From: JBBTSQ01 sp038078755
Lineage (GTDB): Bacteria > Patescibacteriota > Minisyncoccia > Phycocordibacterales > JBAYGS01
NCBI GenBank assembly: GCA_038078755.1
Contig: JBBTSQ010000028.1
Span: forward strand, 1 to 64,000
DNA: 64,000 nt
Direction of reading: 5' to 3'
The notes beneath the pieces were generated by a model that was not told where the DNA came from, did not search any database, and saw only the letters and a program-made list of their open reading frames with translations. Positions within the stretch are counted from its first letter, which is position 1. Every line of letters starts with the position of its first letter. Of this stretch, positions 7,971 through 17,122 are shown in pieces. A program made the position numbers and the translations under genes.

Positions 7971-10900
7971 ATGATCAATACAAAATCAAAAAATATCGAA
8001 CTCAATGATTTTGACGCGATGACATTGCGTCTTGCTTCGCCGGATCGAATCAAAGAGTGGTCGTATGGTGAAATCACTAAACCGGAGACAATCAATTATC
8101 GAACCCAGCGATCTGAAAAGAGCGGGTTGTTCGACGAAAAGATTTTCGGTCCAGATAAAGATTACGAATGTTATTGTGGAAAATACCGTGGGATTCGCTA
8201 CAAGGGGATTATTTGTGAAAAATGTGGGGTGGAAATCACTCGATCGATCGTTCGACGTGAACGAATGGGACATATTGAACTTGCGACTCCTGTATGTCAC
8301 ATTTGGTTTTTGAGAAGTCTGCCATCTCGTATCGGGTTGATTATGGGGATGACCACTGCCGATCTTGAGAAGGTGATTTATTTTGCGGGATATATCGTCA
8401 CCAAAGTTATTCCGGAGGAGCGAGATCGATTGCTCAAAGAACTTGATTCTGAATACAAGAGCAAGGTTAAGGGCGCGCAAGATGAAAAGACTAAAGAAAT
8501 GTTGAAGGAGCTTTTGCTTACTGCAAAGAAAGATATTGAATCAATCAGTGAAGGATTGGTACTCGATGAGGTGCAACATCATAAGTTTTCATTGCGTTAC
8601 GGAACTCTCTTTGAGGCAGAAATTGGTGCCGAGGCGGTGTACACTATCTTGAAGAACATCGATCTTAAAAAATTGGCCGGTTCTTTGAAGGAGAGGCTTG
8701 AACATGCAGGATCTCTTGAGCGGGAGAAGCTCAACCGACGATTGTCGGTGATAAACTCAATGATCGCTTCGGGTATTCGTCCAGAATGGATGTTTCTTAC
8801 TCGTATCCCTGTGATTCCTCCAGCACTTCGACCGATGGTTCCCCTTGATGGAGGACGATACGCGACCTCTGATGTCAACGATTTATATCGTCGTGTGATC
8901 AATCGTAATAACCGTCTCCAAAAACTTAAAGAAATCCACGCTCCAGAAGTGATCTTGCGAAATGAAAAGCGTATCTTGCAAGAGGCGGTGGATTCTTTGA
9001 TCGACAACTCAATTCGCCACGGCTCATCGACCGCAGGAGGTGCCGTATCACAATCTCAAAAGCGACAACTCAAATCTCTTGCTGACAACTTGAAAGGTAA
9101 GCGAGGATTGCTTCGAGGTAATCTCTTGGGTAAGCGTGTCGACTATTCTGGTCGATCGGTAATTGTGGTGGGGCCAGAACTCAATATCGATCAGTGTGGA
9201 TTGCCAAAACATATGGCACTCGAATTATTCCGTCCGTTTGTTATTTCAAAATTACTTGAACGAGAGCTCGCATACAACATCCGTGGCGCAGGTCGTCTCA
9301 TCGACGATGCTATTCCAGAGGTGTGGGCGATTTTGGAAGAAGTAATTGCTCATAAATATGTGTTGCTCAACCGCGCACCGACTTTGCACCGCTTGGGTAT
9401 TCAGGCATTCCGACCAATATTGATTGAGGGTAACGCAATTCAGGTGCATCCGTTGGTGTGTACCGCTTTCAACGCAGACTTCGACGGAGATCAGATGCCG
9501 GTGCATATTCCACTTTCAGAGGAAGCACAAGCAGAAGCTCGAGAGATTATGGCATCAAATAAAAACATCCTGAAGCCCGGTTCCGGCGAGCCGACAGTGG
9601 TGGCAAAGCTTCTCGATATTATCCTTGGTGCTTATTGGATGACGAAGGTGGTTGCTGGAGAAAAAGGCGAGGGTAAGATCTTCCCTGATCCATCGAGTGC
9701 GATTACTGCCCGCACCTACGGAGAAGTCTCTCTTCGCGCGAAAATCAAAGTATTGGCACCGGAGACGCCAAAATTTAAAGCATTTGCGGGTACGGTATTC
9801 GAGACTACTGTTGGACGTCTGCTTTTCAACGACACACTTCCGGTTGAGTATCCGTACGTCAATCAAGAGGTTGATAAAAAGCTTATGGCCAAGATGGTAG
9901 ATGGCATGATGAATCAATATGGTATCAACGAGGTGCCACGTATTCTCGATAAGATTAAGAAATTTGGATTTAAGTATGCCACTCTTTCGGGTACTACATG
10001 GGGCATTGATGATGTGATGGTGCCTGAAGGAAAATATGCCGTGATTGCAGATGCAAAAAAGCGTGCTGTTGAGATTGAGGGCCAATTCAATGAAGGGTTG
10101 TTGTCTGAAGAAGAGCGTCGCCGGCTGACGATTGAGGTATGGCACGGAGCAAAAAATGATGTTGAAAAGCTGATTCCCGGCTCACTTGATCCGATGGGAT
10201 CGGTATCTGATATGGTCAAATCCGGTGCTCGAGGTTCGGTAGGTAACATTACTCAGATGGTGGGAATGAAAGGGTTGATTGCTACCTCATCAGGTGAGAC
10301 CATCGAACTTCCGATTCTCTCATCTATGAAAGAAGGATTGACTCCAATCGAATACTTTATCACCACGCACGGTTCACGAAAGGGACTGACCGATACCGCG
10401 CTCAATACCGCAAAAGCAGGGTATTTGACCCGACGACTCTTTGATGTTGCTCACGATGTGGTGGTTAATGATGAGGATTGTGGCACCAAGAATTTTATTG
10501 TCCTCAAAAAAGAAGTGGTACTTGGTATGGATGTCTCTTTGGCAAAAAATATCCGTGGACGATTTCTCGCGGATGATGTTTCTGATCCGTCGTCAGGCAA
10601 AGTACTTCACAAAAAGGGCCACCTACTTTCTAAGGAAGAGGCACTTAAACTTGAAGAAGCAAAGGTACTTTCAGTTGCAGTTCGATCGCCATTAACTTGT
10701 GAAGCAGAGAACGGTGTCTGTGCAAAATGCTACGGTATTGATTTGGGTAAACATATCCCGATTGAAATTGGAGAAGCGGTGGGGACCGTTGCGGCACAAG
10801 CCATCGGTGAACCTGGAACCCAACTCACCATGCGTACATTCCACGCCGGAGGTACGGCTTCTGTGGGGGGAGATATCACTCAAGGTCTTCCGCGTGTCGA

Positions 10901-11678
10901 AGAGGTCTTCGAAAAGCGTAGCCCAAAAAATCCGGCAATTGTCTCTGAAGTGTCGGGTACCGTGACTGAAATCAAGGATTCTGGCAAAGAAAAGATAATC
11001 ACCATTCTTCCTGATATTGAGGACAAGGCAAAGACCACCAAAAAGACCGCGACCGAAGCGATTGAGTATGTGGTAAATATTAAGCGTATGCCACTCGTCT
11101 CTGTGGGACAGAAAGTAGTTAAGGGTCAGATTATCACCGATGGTTCAGCCAACATCGACGAGATCTTCAAATATGCAGGCAAGGAACAAGCCGAGAATTA
11201 TATTATTTCTGAAGTATCTAAGCTGTACGAACTACAAGGAGAAAGTGTGTCTCGCAAGCATATCGAAATCATCGTCCGACAAATGTTCTCACGAAAGCGT
11301 ATTAAGTCTGCTGGGGGCACTGCTTTGTCTGCGGGTGATGTTGTTGAATCTTCACATTTGGCACAAGAAAATGCTCTTGCGAAATCAAAAGATCTCGAAG
11401 AGGCAAAGGCAGAGTCTGCGGTGATGGGTATTACCGAGGTGTCACTATCTCGCCGAAGCTTCCTTTCAGCAGCGTCATTCCAACACACCTCTCGTGTGCT
11501 TATCTCGACCGCTATTCGTGGTAGTTCAGATCGACTTGCTGGGCTCAAGGAAAATGTCATCATCGGCCGATTGATTCCTGCTGGTACTGGGTACAAGAAT
11601 AGTCCAAAGTGGAAGATGATTGAAGCAATGCGGAAAGAGAAGGGTCTCGACAAGGTTTCGTTTGAAAACGAGCGATAG
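7971..11678 (+). CDS. rpoC: DNA-directed RNA polymerase beta' subunit
   Basis: RpoC carries the catalytic Mg2+ site and the clamp of RNA polymerase. Zinc-binding Cys residues of the N-terminal ribbon are at about positions 67, 69, 82 and 85 (CYCGKYRG and CEKCGVEI). The invariant catalytic motif NADFDGDQMPVH is near residue 502. The second zinc site is built from CGTKNF and CEAENGVCAKC near residues 837-915. The bridge-helix/trigger-loop region (MKEGLTPIEYFITTHGSRKG) lies near residues 784-803, and GEPGTQLTMRTFHAGG near residue 945. At 1235 residues it lacks the large insertions of Proteobacteria. It is part of the rpoB-rpoC-dnaG-rpoD run. Confidence 0.99.
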   Translation: MINTKSKNIELNDFDAMTLRLASPDRIKEWSYGEITKPETINYRTQRSEKSGLFDEKIFGPDKDYECYCGKYRGIRYKGIICEKCGVEITRSIVRRERMGHIELATPVCHIWFLRSLPSRIGLIMGMTTADLEKVIYFAGYIVTKVIPEERDRLLKELDSEYKSKVKGAQDEKTKEMLKELLLTAKKDIESISEGLVLDEVQHHKFSLRYGTLFEAEIGAEAVYTILKNIDLKKLAGSLKERLEHAGSLEREKLNRRLSVINSMIASGIRPEWMFLTRIPVIPPALRPMVPLDGGRYATSDVNDLYRRVINRNNRLQKLKEIHAPEVILRNEKRILQEAVDSLIDNSIRHGSSTAGGAVSQSQKRQLKSLADNLKGKRGLLRGNLLGKRVDYSGRSVIVVGPELNIDQCGLPKHMALELFRPFVISKLLERELAYNIRGAGRLIDDAIPEVWAILEEVIAHKYVLLNRAPTLHRLGIQAFRPILIEGNAIQVHPLVCTAFNADFDGDQMPVHIPLSEEAQAEAREIMASNKNILKPGSGEPTVVAKLLDIILGAYWMTKVVAGEKGEGKIFPDPSSAITARTYGEVSLRAKIKVLAPETPKFKAFAGTVFETTVGRLLFNDTLPVEYPYVNQEVDKKLMAKMVDGMMNQYGINEVPRILDKIKKFGFKYATLSGTTWGIDDVMVPEGKYAVIADAKKRAVEIEGQFNEGLLSEEERRRLTIEVWHGAKNDVEKLIPGSLDPMGSVSDMVKSGARGSVGNITQMVGMKGLIATSSGETIELPILSSMKEGLTPIEYFITTHGSRKGLTDTALNTAKAGYLTRRLFDVAHDVVVNDEDCGTKNFIVLKKEVVLGMDVSLAKNIRGRFLADDVSDPSSGKVLHKKGHLLSKEEALKLEEAKVLSVAVRSPLTCEAENGVCAKCYGIDLGKHIPIEIGEAVGTVAAQAIGEPGTQLTMRTFHAGGTASVGGDITQGLPRVEEVFEKRSPKNPAIVSEVSGTVTEIKDSGKEKIITILPDIEDKAKTTKKTATEAIEYVVNIKRMPLVSVGQKVVKGQIITDGSANIDEIFKYAGKEQAENYIISEVSKLYELQGESVSRKHIEIIVRQMFSRKRIKSAGGTALSAGDVVESSHLAQENALAKSKDLEEAKAESAVMGITEVSLSRRSFLSAASFQHTSRVLISTAIRGSSDRLAGLKENVIIGRLIPAGTGYKNSPKWKMIEAMRKEKGLDKVSFENER

Positions 11679-11738
11679 TCTCTTGTTCTTTCGTGAGTGA
11701 GGTGTGTCTGTTTTGCGGGTAATTACTCTCATCGTGTA

Positions 11739-13451
11739 ATGTCAACCGTAGATACAATCAAAGAACGTCTATCGATTGCCGATATCATATCAGCATATGT
11801 AAAGCTCGATAAGGCGGGGAATAATCTCAAGGGTAAGTGCCCGTTCCACAACGAACGCACCCCGAGCTTCTTTGTCTCACCCGATCGAGGGACATACTAT
11901 TGCTTTGGGTGTGGGGCAAAAGGAGACATTTTTACCTTTGTGGAAAATTTCGAAGGACTCGATTTTGTGGGTGCTTTGAAAGTGCTTGCCGAACGAGCGG
12001 GGGTAGAATTAGTGAGAGAGAATCCTACTGCTCGCAGTGAGAAAGACAGGGTATTACTCGCGCTTGAGACAGCTACCATTTTTTTCGAGCGTGGTTTCTC
12101 TCTATCTCCGGCAGAGACATACCTTACTCGTCGGGGATTGACTACCGCCACTATCCGTCAATTTCGAATTGGCTATGTCCCTCAAGAATGGCGACTGCTC
12201 TATGATCATCTAAAATCAAAAGGCTTTAGTGATACTGAAATTGAAAAGGCCGGCCTTTCAAAACGGATCGATAAAGAAAGTAAAGATGTTGGTGGACGCT
12301 ACTACGATACTTTCCGAGGGCGAGTGATGTTTCCGCTTTCGGATAGTTCGGGCCGAGTGATTGGATTTTCTGGGCGAGTGTTGGTTGATGATGAAAAATC
12401 ACCAAAGTATGTCAATAGTCCAGAGACGGTTGTGTTCAGCAAGTCCCACTTTTTGTTTGGCTATGATAAGGCGAAATATCAGATTCGCCAGCAAGACTAT
12501 TCGATTTTGGTGGAAGGACAGATGGATTTGATTATGTCCCATCAAGCAGGATTTCTAAACACGGTGGCATCGTCTGGCACCGCGCTCACTTTTGATCAAC
12601 TCAAGATGCTTAATCGGCTTTCTTCGAGGATTATGATGGCGTTCGATGCTGATGGCGCCGGATTCAAGGCGGCCATTCGGAGCGCAAAAATGGCGCTTGA
12701 ATCCGGCATGGATGTGAAAGTGGTTACGTTACCAAAAGGTGAAGATCCTGCATCACTGATTCTGTCTGATAAAGAGGCGTGGAAAAACGCTATTCGCACG
12801 TCAAAACACATTATTGATTTTTATCTTGACCGAGTGTCCGTTGAAGAAAGTGATCCGCGAAAACGGGCAAAGAAAGTGGCTGAATCAGTGCTTCCGTTTG
12901 TAACATTGCTTTCAAGTGATATTGAAAAAGGACATTTTGTGGGAGTGATCGCTCGAGCGCTTGCGGTAAAAGAAGAAGTGGTATGGGCTGATTTGTCGAA
13001 GGTAAAAATTGAGACGACAGCGCCCGCAGTATCGGATACTGCGGCATCTCCGCCCCACGCGGATATATCTAAGCGCAATTATGTTGAGCGGAGACTGCTA
13101 GGCATCCTCCTGTGGCAAGAAACACTTTCCGACAATGAGGCGATGGCGCGAGGATTGCGAAAGAGACTCGAAGAAGCGATAGGGAAACAGCGACTCACGG
13201 AATTAGAAGATGTGTTTCTGCCAAGCAAGAATGAGTTAATTTTTGAAGCAGAGCTGACCTATCGTAAGCCGGAAGTGTTGCCCAAAGCCGTCGATGAGAT
13301 GATTCGGGGATTAGAAAAAGATATATTGAAAGAACAGCTCGAAGGATTAATGCGGAAATTATATGAGTTTGAACGAGAAAAAAAGTCTGACGAAGCCAAG
13401 GAAATATTAAAACAGTGCCAAGCCTTATCACATAAAATTGCCACACTCTAA
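11739..13451 (+). CDS. dnaG: DNA primase
   Basis: DnaG makes the RNA primers for replication. I place the start at ATG 11739 (MSTVDTIKERLSIAD), because the 14 upstream codons of the open frame do not resemble the family. The CHC2 zinc finger uses Cys34, His37, Cys55 and Cys58 (CPFHNERTPSFF and YYCFGCGAKGD). The TOPRIM catalytic fold follows, with ILVEGQMDLI near residue 257 and AFDADGAG near residue 300. The C-terminal ~150 residues are the variable helicase-interacting part. The last base of the stop codon is the first base of the rpoD ATG, implying coupled translation. The dnaG-rpoD pair is the core of the macromolecular synthesis operon, here directly behind rpoC. Confidence 0.97.
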   Translation: MSTVDTIKERLSIADIISAYVKLDKAGNNLKGKCPFHNERTPSFFVSPDRGTYYCFGCGAKGDIFTFVENFEGLDFVGALKVLAERAGVELVRENPTARSEKDRVLLALETATIFFERGFSLSPAETYLTRRGLTTATIRQFRIGYVPQEWRLLYDHLKSKGFSDTEIEKAGLSKRIDKESKDVGGRYYDTFRGRVMFPLSDSSGRVIGFSGRVLVDDEKSPKYVNSPETVVFSKSHFLFGYDKAKYQIRQQDYSILVEGQMDLIMSHQAGFLNTVASSGTALTFDQLKMLNRLSSRIMMAFDADGAGFKAAIRSAKMALESGMDVKVVTLPKGEDPASLILSDKEAWKNAIRTSKHIIDFYLDRVSVEESDPRKRAKKVAESVLPFVTLLSSDIEKGHFVGVIARALAVKEEVVWADLSKVKIETTAPAVSDTAASPPHADISKRNYVERRLLGILLWQETLSDNEAMARGLRKRLEEAIGKQRLTELEDVFLPSKNELIFEAELTYRKPEVLPKAVDEMIRGLEKDILKEQLEGLMRKLYEFEREKKSDEAKEILKQCQALSHKIATL

Positions 13452-14650
13452 TGTCGAAAACAACCAAACACAGTAAGAAGACCGCTTCAAAAAAAGTCGT
13501 CAAAAAGATTGCTCGTCAGCCTCTCTCTAAGAAGACTTCGGGTGGCGGCAAGGTGGTCTCAAAAGTGCAAAAAAAGGCTCGAGAGCTTGAACTCAAGGCA
13601 CAAAGATTGATGGTAAAGGGTCGCGAGCGAGGCTTCGTGACCTATGACGAAATCTTGCGTGAATTTCCAACAGTTGAGGAAGATGTGATGTTCTTGGATG
13701 AGCTCTATAGTCGCTTGTCAGTGGCAGGGATTGATGTGCTTGAGGGTGGCGGTATTTTGGATTTAGATCCGCACGATGAGGTCACGGGACGCAAGTATTC
13801 GTTTAAGGGCGGAGATTCTTCGTATGATTCGATTCAGATGTATTTGAAAGAAATTGGTCAGTACCCACTAATCTCTGGAGCCACTGAAAAGGATTTGGCC
13901 AAGCGTATCGCGGCAGGGGATGAAGAGGCGAAAAATTTGCTCGCTCGGGCAAATTTGCGTTTGGTGGTGTCGATTGCCAAGAAGTATGTCGGTCGCTCAC
14001 CAGACTTGACCCTCCTCGACTTGATTCAGGAAGGAAATTTGGGGTTGTTTAAGGCAGTAGATAAATTTGATTGGACAAAAGGTTATAAATTTTCAACCTA
14101 TGCGACATGGTGGATTCGTCAGGCCATCACGCGCGCCTTGGCCGACCAATCTCGCACCATCCGTGTGCCAGTGCATATGGTGGAAACGATTGCTAAGTAT
14201 AAACAAGTGGTACGACGCTTGTCTCAAGATTTGGGCCGAGAACCGCTTGCTGAAGAAATTGCAGTGGAGATGGGCCTTGATGTGGAGAAGGTGTACGCGA
14301 TTGAAAAGATTGATCAGGATACGGTGTCACTTGAAAATCCGGTGGGCGACGATGGTGATGAAAAATCAACCCTCGGCGACTTTTTGTCGGACGATAAAAT
14401 CCTTTCTCCGGATCAAGAATCATCACGACGAATTTTGTCAGACCAAGTGCGGGGCATTTTGAGTGACCTGTCTTTGAAAGAGCGAAAGATTTTGGAAATG
14501 CGACACGGCTTGGTAGATGGTATCACGCACACACTCGAAGAAGTGGGCGCAGAGTTCGGGGTGACTCGTGAACGTATTCGTCAGATTGAGGCCAAAGCGC
14601 ATGAGAAGATACGGAGTCACGAGAGGATTAATCGGTTGAGGAATTACTAG
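13451..14650 (+). CDS. rpoD: RNA polymerase principal sigma factor (sigma-70 type)
   Basis: This is the housekeeping sigma factor that recognises -10 and -35 promoter elements. The 399-residue protein has a Lys-rich N-terminus and a region-1.1-like segment (GFVTYDEILREFPTVEED). Region 1.2 follows, and the classic region 2 (DLIQEGNLGLFKAVDKFDW, then GYKFSTYATWWIRQAI) lies near residues 189-228. Region 3 is present, and the region 4 helix-turn-helix (LEEVGAEFGVTRERIRQIEA) lies near residues 360-380. It overlaps the dnaG stop by one base. Promoters in this window with TTGACA and TATACT boxes are consistent with a normal region 2/4 specificity. Confidence 0.98.
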   Translation: MSKTTKHSKKTASKKVVKKIARQPLSKKTSGGGKVVSKVQKKARELELKAQRLMVKGRERGFVTYDEILREFPTVEEDVMFLDELYSRLSVAGIDVLEGGGILDLDPHDEVTGRKYSFKGGDSSYDSIQMYLKEIGQYPLISGATEKDLAKRIAAGDEEAKNLLARANLRLVVSIAKKYVGRSPDLTLLDLIQEGNLGLFKAVDKFDWTKGYKFSTYATWWIRQAITRALADQSRTIRVPVHMVETIAKYKQVVRRLSQDLGREPLAEEIAVEMGLDVEKVYAIEKIDQDTVSLENPVGDDGDEKSTLGDFLSDDKILSPDQESSRRILSDQVRGILSDLSLKERKILEMRHGLVDGITHTLEEVGAEFGVTRERIRQIEAKAHEKIRSHERINRLRNY

Positions 14651-14803
14651 GGAAGTAGAACGTATAAAGTAAAAAGTATAAAGCGAGGATAAAAGCGAAG
14701 GTTACAATCTGCGCTTTTCAACGTGTTTTCCAGAGAGACGCATTATTAGGGAATAAATTATAAATTTCTTTACTTTAACTTATAATTAAAGTATAATGGT
14801 GCA
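14651..14803 (+). promoter_or_regulatory. Word repeat and promoter between rpoD and the AT-rich island
   Basis: After rpoD there is a GTATAAAG-type word repeat (about 14658-14690). A promoter follows with TTTACT at 14769-14774 and TATAAT at 14792-14797 (17-bp spacer), only 6 bp before the ATG at 14804. The base composition becomes clearly AT-rich from about 14750. Confidence 0.6.
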
Positions 14804-15406
14804 ATGAATATAATCGAGTGGCAAAATTTACATACATTAAAGTCACAATCTTTTGATTGCGGTTATTGTGGACAATCTGTCGCGTCTGATAAAGGTTATA
14901 TAGCAAAAAGAAGTGATGGAAGACTTAGTCATCCATTGCATATATATATTTGTCACAAATGTCATCAACCAACATTTATTGATGAGTCATGTAATCAAAC
15001 ACCGGAAAAGACTTTTGGAAAAAGTGTCCCAAACATCCAGAATAAAGATATAGAAACACTTTACAAGGAGGTCAGAAGCTCTTTTTCTGCTAGTGCGTTT
15101 ACCGCTTCAACAATGGCTTGCCGTAAATTACTGATGAATATAGCTGTGTCAAAAGGTGCTGAAGAAAACAAAAACTTCCAATCTTATGTTGATTATCTTC
15201 ATAAAAATAATTATATACCGCAGGGTACAAAAGACTGGGTCGATGTAATAAGAACAAAAGGAAATGAGGCTACCCATGAGATAGCTCTCTCATCTCGAGA
15301 GGAGGCTGAGGAGATTCTCGGTTTTACTGAAATGCTTTTAAGGCTCGTGTATGAGTTTCCGAGTAAGTCTTTAAAATACAAGAAGTCTTTACAGGAATCG
15401 GTATAG
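14804..15406 (+). CDS. DUF4145-like protein
   Basis: The 200-residue protein has an N-terminal zinc-ribbon-like segment with two CxxC pairs (CGYCGQ near residue 25 and CHKCHQ near residue 55). A helical domain follows with the pattern SFSASAFTASTMACRKLLMN and a C-terminal GNEATHEI motif. I recognise this as DUF4145 architecture. DUF4145 domains occur in or beside restriction and other defence genes, but their activity is not established. It is the first gene of a three-gene, same-strand, AT-rich run inserted between rpoD and the helicase. Its promoter ends 6 bp before the ATG, so the transcript is probably leaderless. Confidence 0.7.
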   Translation: MNIIEWQNLHTLKSQSFDCGYCGQSVASDKGYIAKRSDGRLSHPLHIYICHKCHQPTFIDESCNQTPEKTFGKSVPNIQNKDIETLYKEVRSSFSASAFTASTMACRKLLMNIAVSKGAEENKNFQSYVDYLHKNNYIPQGTKDWVDVIRTKGNEATHEIALSSREEAEEILGFTEMLLRLVYEFPSKSLKYKKSLQESV

Positions 15407-15462
15407 ATTTTTGTTTAGGGTGTAAAGTGGTCTTTAGTGCGTGATTTTTAAACTTTAATAAA

Positions 15463-16284
15463 ATGCAACCTATACAAATATATTTTCCTCAAAAAGACAA
15501 TGTCTCTCTGAAAGAGATAAGGGTTGTTGGTTGGGATATGTATTTGATTGTGGCTACTCGAGCTGACATAGAACATATAGAAGAGGTTGAACAAGAAGCG
15601 ATTTATTTTTTGATCGGTGAGGATGAAAAATCTGAACAAAGTGTTTATATAGGTAAGACGACGAAGATAAAAAGTAGGTTAAAGCAACATAATGTCGATA
15701 TCGAAAAGGTTTTTTGGAATACTGCTTATATTTTTGTAAATTGTAAGGAAATAACAATCATTGAAAACAAGGCTATTACTGGGGCAAAACAAGCTAAGTT
15801 GTTTAATGTGCATAATTCAACCAAAGGTGAAGATTTTAGAGCAAATTCAATAGCTGAAAACATAGCTGATACTTACTTTTCTTATATAAATAAGATTTTT
15901 GAAATTCTAAATATAGAAATTTTTAAATCTAAAACGGATTTAAATACAAGTGGGGTTATCGAATTGTATTTGATAGGTGATAAATATGACGCTCGAGCAT
16001 ATTTTACCGACGATCAGAAGGTTGTTGTGAGAGGTGGATCAAAGATTCGAAGAGACAGTACTAACGCCTTTACTGGTTGGGCAAAAAAGACAAAATCTGA
16101 TTTTATTTCGGATGGTCTTTTGGTTGAGCAAGGTAATTTTTATATATTACAGAAAGATACGGAGTTTAAGAGTCCATCTTCGGCAGCTTCTCTAATCGTG
16201 GGTAGTCCTGTAAATGGTTGGGACTATTGGAAAGATGATAAGAAAAATACACTCAATGATATTGTTAGACGAAATGGTAAATAA
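15463..16284 (+). CDS. GIY-YIG nuclease-family protein with DUF4357-like C-terminus
   Basis: The 273-residue protein has a GIY-YIG-like module near residues 45-75, where IYFLIG and VYIGKT stand for the two strands and RLKQH follows. An ENKAI segment supplies the conserved glutamate. The C-terminal ~60 residues (FYILQKDTEFKSPSSAA, then SPVNGWDYWKD) match the DUF4357 pattern often fused to GIY-YIG domains. Such proteins are predicted DNA nucleases found in mobile or defence contexts. It lies 57 bp downstream of the DUF4145-like gene and 9 bp upstream of the DinD-like gene, so the three probably form one transcription unit. The composition is AT-rich compared with the flanking housekeeping genes. 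Confidence 0.72.
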   Translation: MQPIQIYFPQKDNVSLKEIRVVGWDMYLIVATRADIEHIEEVEQEAIYFLIGEDEKSEQSVYIGKTTKIKSRLKQHNVDIEKVFWNTAYIFVNCKEITIIENKAITGAKQAKLFNVHNSTKGEDFRANSIAENIADTYFSYINKIFEILNIEIFKSKTDLNTSGVIELYLIGDKYDARAYFTDDQKVVVRGGSKIRRDSTNAFTGWAKKTKSDFISDGLLVEQGNFYILQKDTEFKSPSSAASLIVGSPVNGWDYWKDDKKNTLNDIVRRNGK

Positions 16285-16292
16285 GTATCTTT

Positions 16293-17114
16293 ATGAAAGA
16301 AAATATATTTGAAGCGATTAAAAAACTCGATAATAATGGCTCAGAATATTGGTCATCACGTGAGCTTGCCACAGTTCTTGAATACCCTGATTATCGAAAA
16401 TTTCTGAATGTAATTGATAGAGCGAAGATCGCTTGTGAGAATAGTGGTGGAGTTATCCACAACCATTTTGTCCATAAGGACGAAATGGTCCAAATAGGTT
16501 CAGGAGCAGAAAGATCAGTAGATACCGTATGTCTTTCTCGCTATGCTTGTTATCTGATTGTTCAAAATTCAGACCCAACAAAGATTGTGGTTGCAAAAGG
16601 TCAAACTTATTTTACAATCCAGACTCGTCGTCAAGAAAAGGCGGATAATTTGATTGAGGATAATAAGCGTGTCTTTTTACGTGAGGAGATGAAGAAGCAT
16701 AATACGAGTTTGATACACACTGCTTCTGGGGCAGGAGTTGAGAATTTCGCAATATTTCAAAATGCTGGATATCAAGGATTGTATGGTGGACTTACTGTGG
16801 AAGCTATTCATGCAAAAAAGAGATTAAAAAAGTCACAGAAGATTCTGGATCATATGGGAAGTGAAGAATTAGCAGCTAATTTATTTCGTGCTACTCAAAC
16901 TGATGCAAAGATAAGACGTGAAAATATAAAAGGTCAAGGAAATGCTAGTTTGGCTCATTATGAAGTTGGTCAAAAAGTTCGAAAAACTATTATAAATCTT
17001 GGTGGTACTATGCCGGAACAGCTCCCAACTCCGGATGCTGTTGGAAAAGCTCAAACTAGAATAAAGAGATCAAAGGGAGTAAAGAAAATTAATGATAGGA
17101 AAGATAAAAAATAA
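16293..17114 (+). CDS. dinD: DinD-like DNA-damage-inducible protein
   Basis: The 273-residue sequence matches the DinD family. It has a BRO-N-like N-terminal domain (YWSSRELATVLEYPDYRKF, then RYACYLIVQNSDP) and the family stretch TASGAGVENFAIFQNAGYQG. The C-terminal helical part contains HYEVGQKVRKTI. E. coli DinD is SOS-induced and inhibits RecA strand exchange. Whether this copy does so is unknown. It closes the AT-rich three-gene island and ends 8 bp before the helicase gene. No LexA-type operator was recognised upstream. Confidence 0.85.
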   Translation: MKENIFEAIKKLDNNGSEYWSSRELATVLEYPDYRKFLNVIDRAKIACENSGGVIHNHFVHKDEMVQIGSGAERSVDTVCLSRYACYLIVQNSDPTKIVVAKGQTYFTIQTRRQEKADNLIEDNKRVFLREEMKKHNTSLIHTASGAGVENFAIFQNAGYQGLYGGLTVEAIHAKKRLKKSQKILDHMGSEELAANLFRATQTDAKIRRENIKGQGNASLAHYEVGQKVRKTIINLGGTMPEQLPTPDAVGKAQTRIKRSKGVKKINDRKDKK

Positions 17115-17122
17115 GGATTTAT

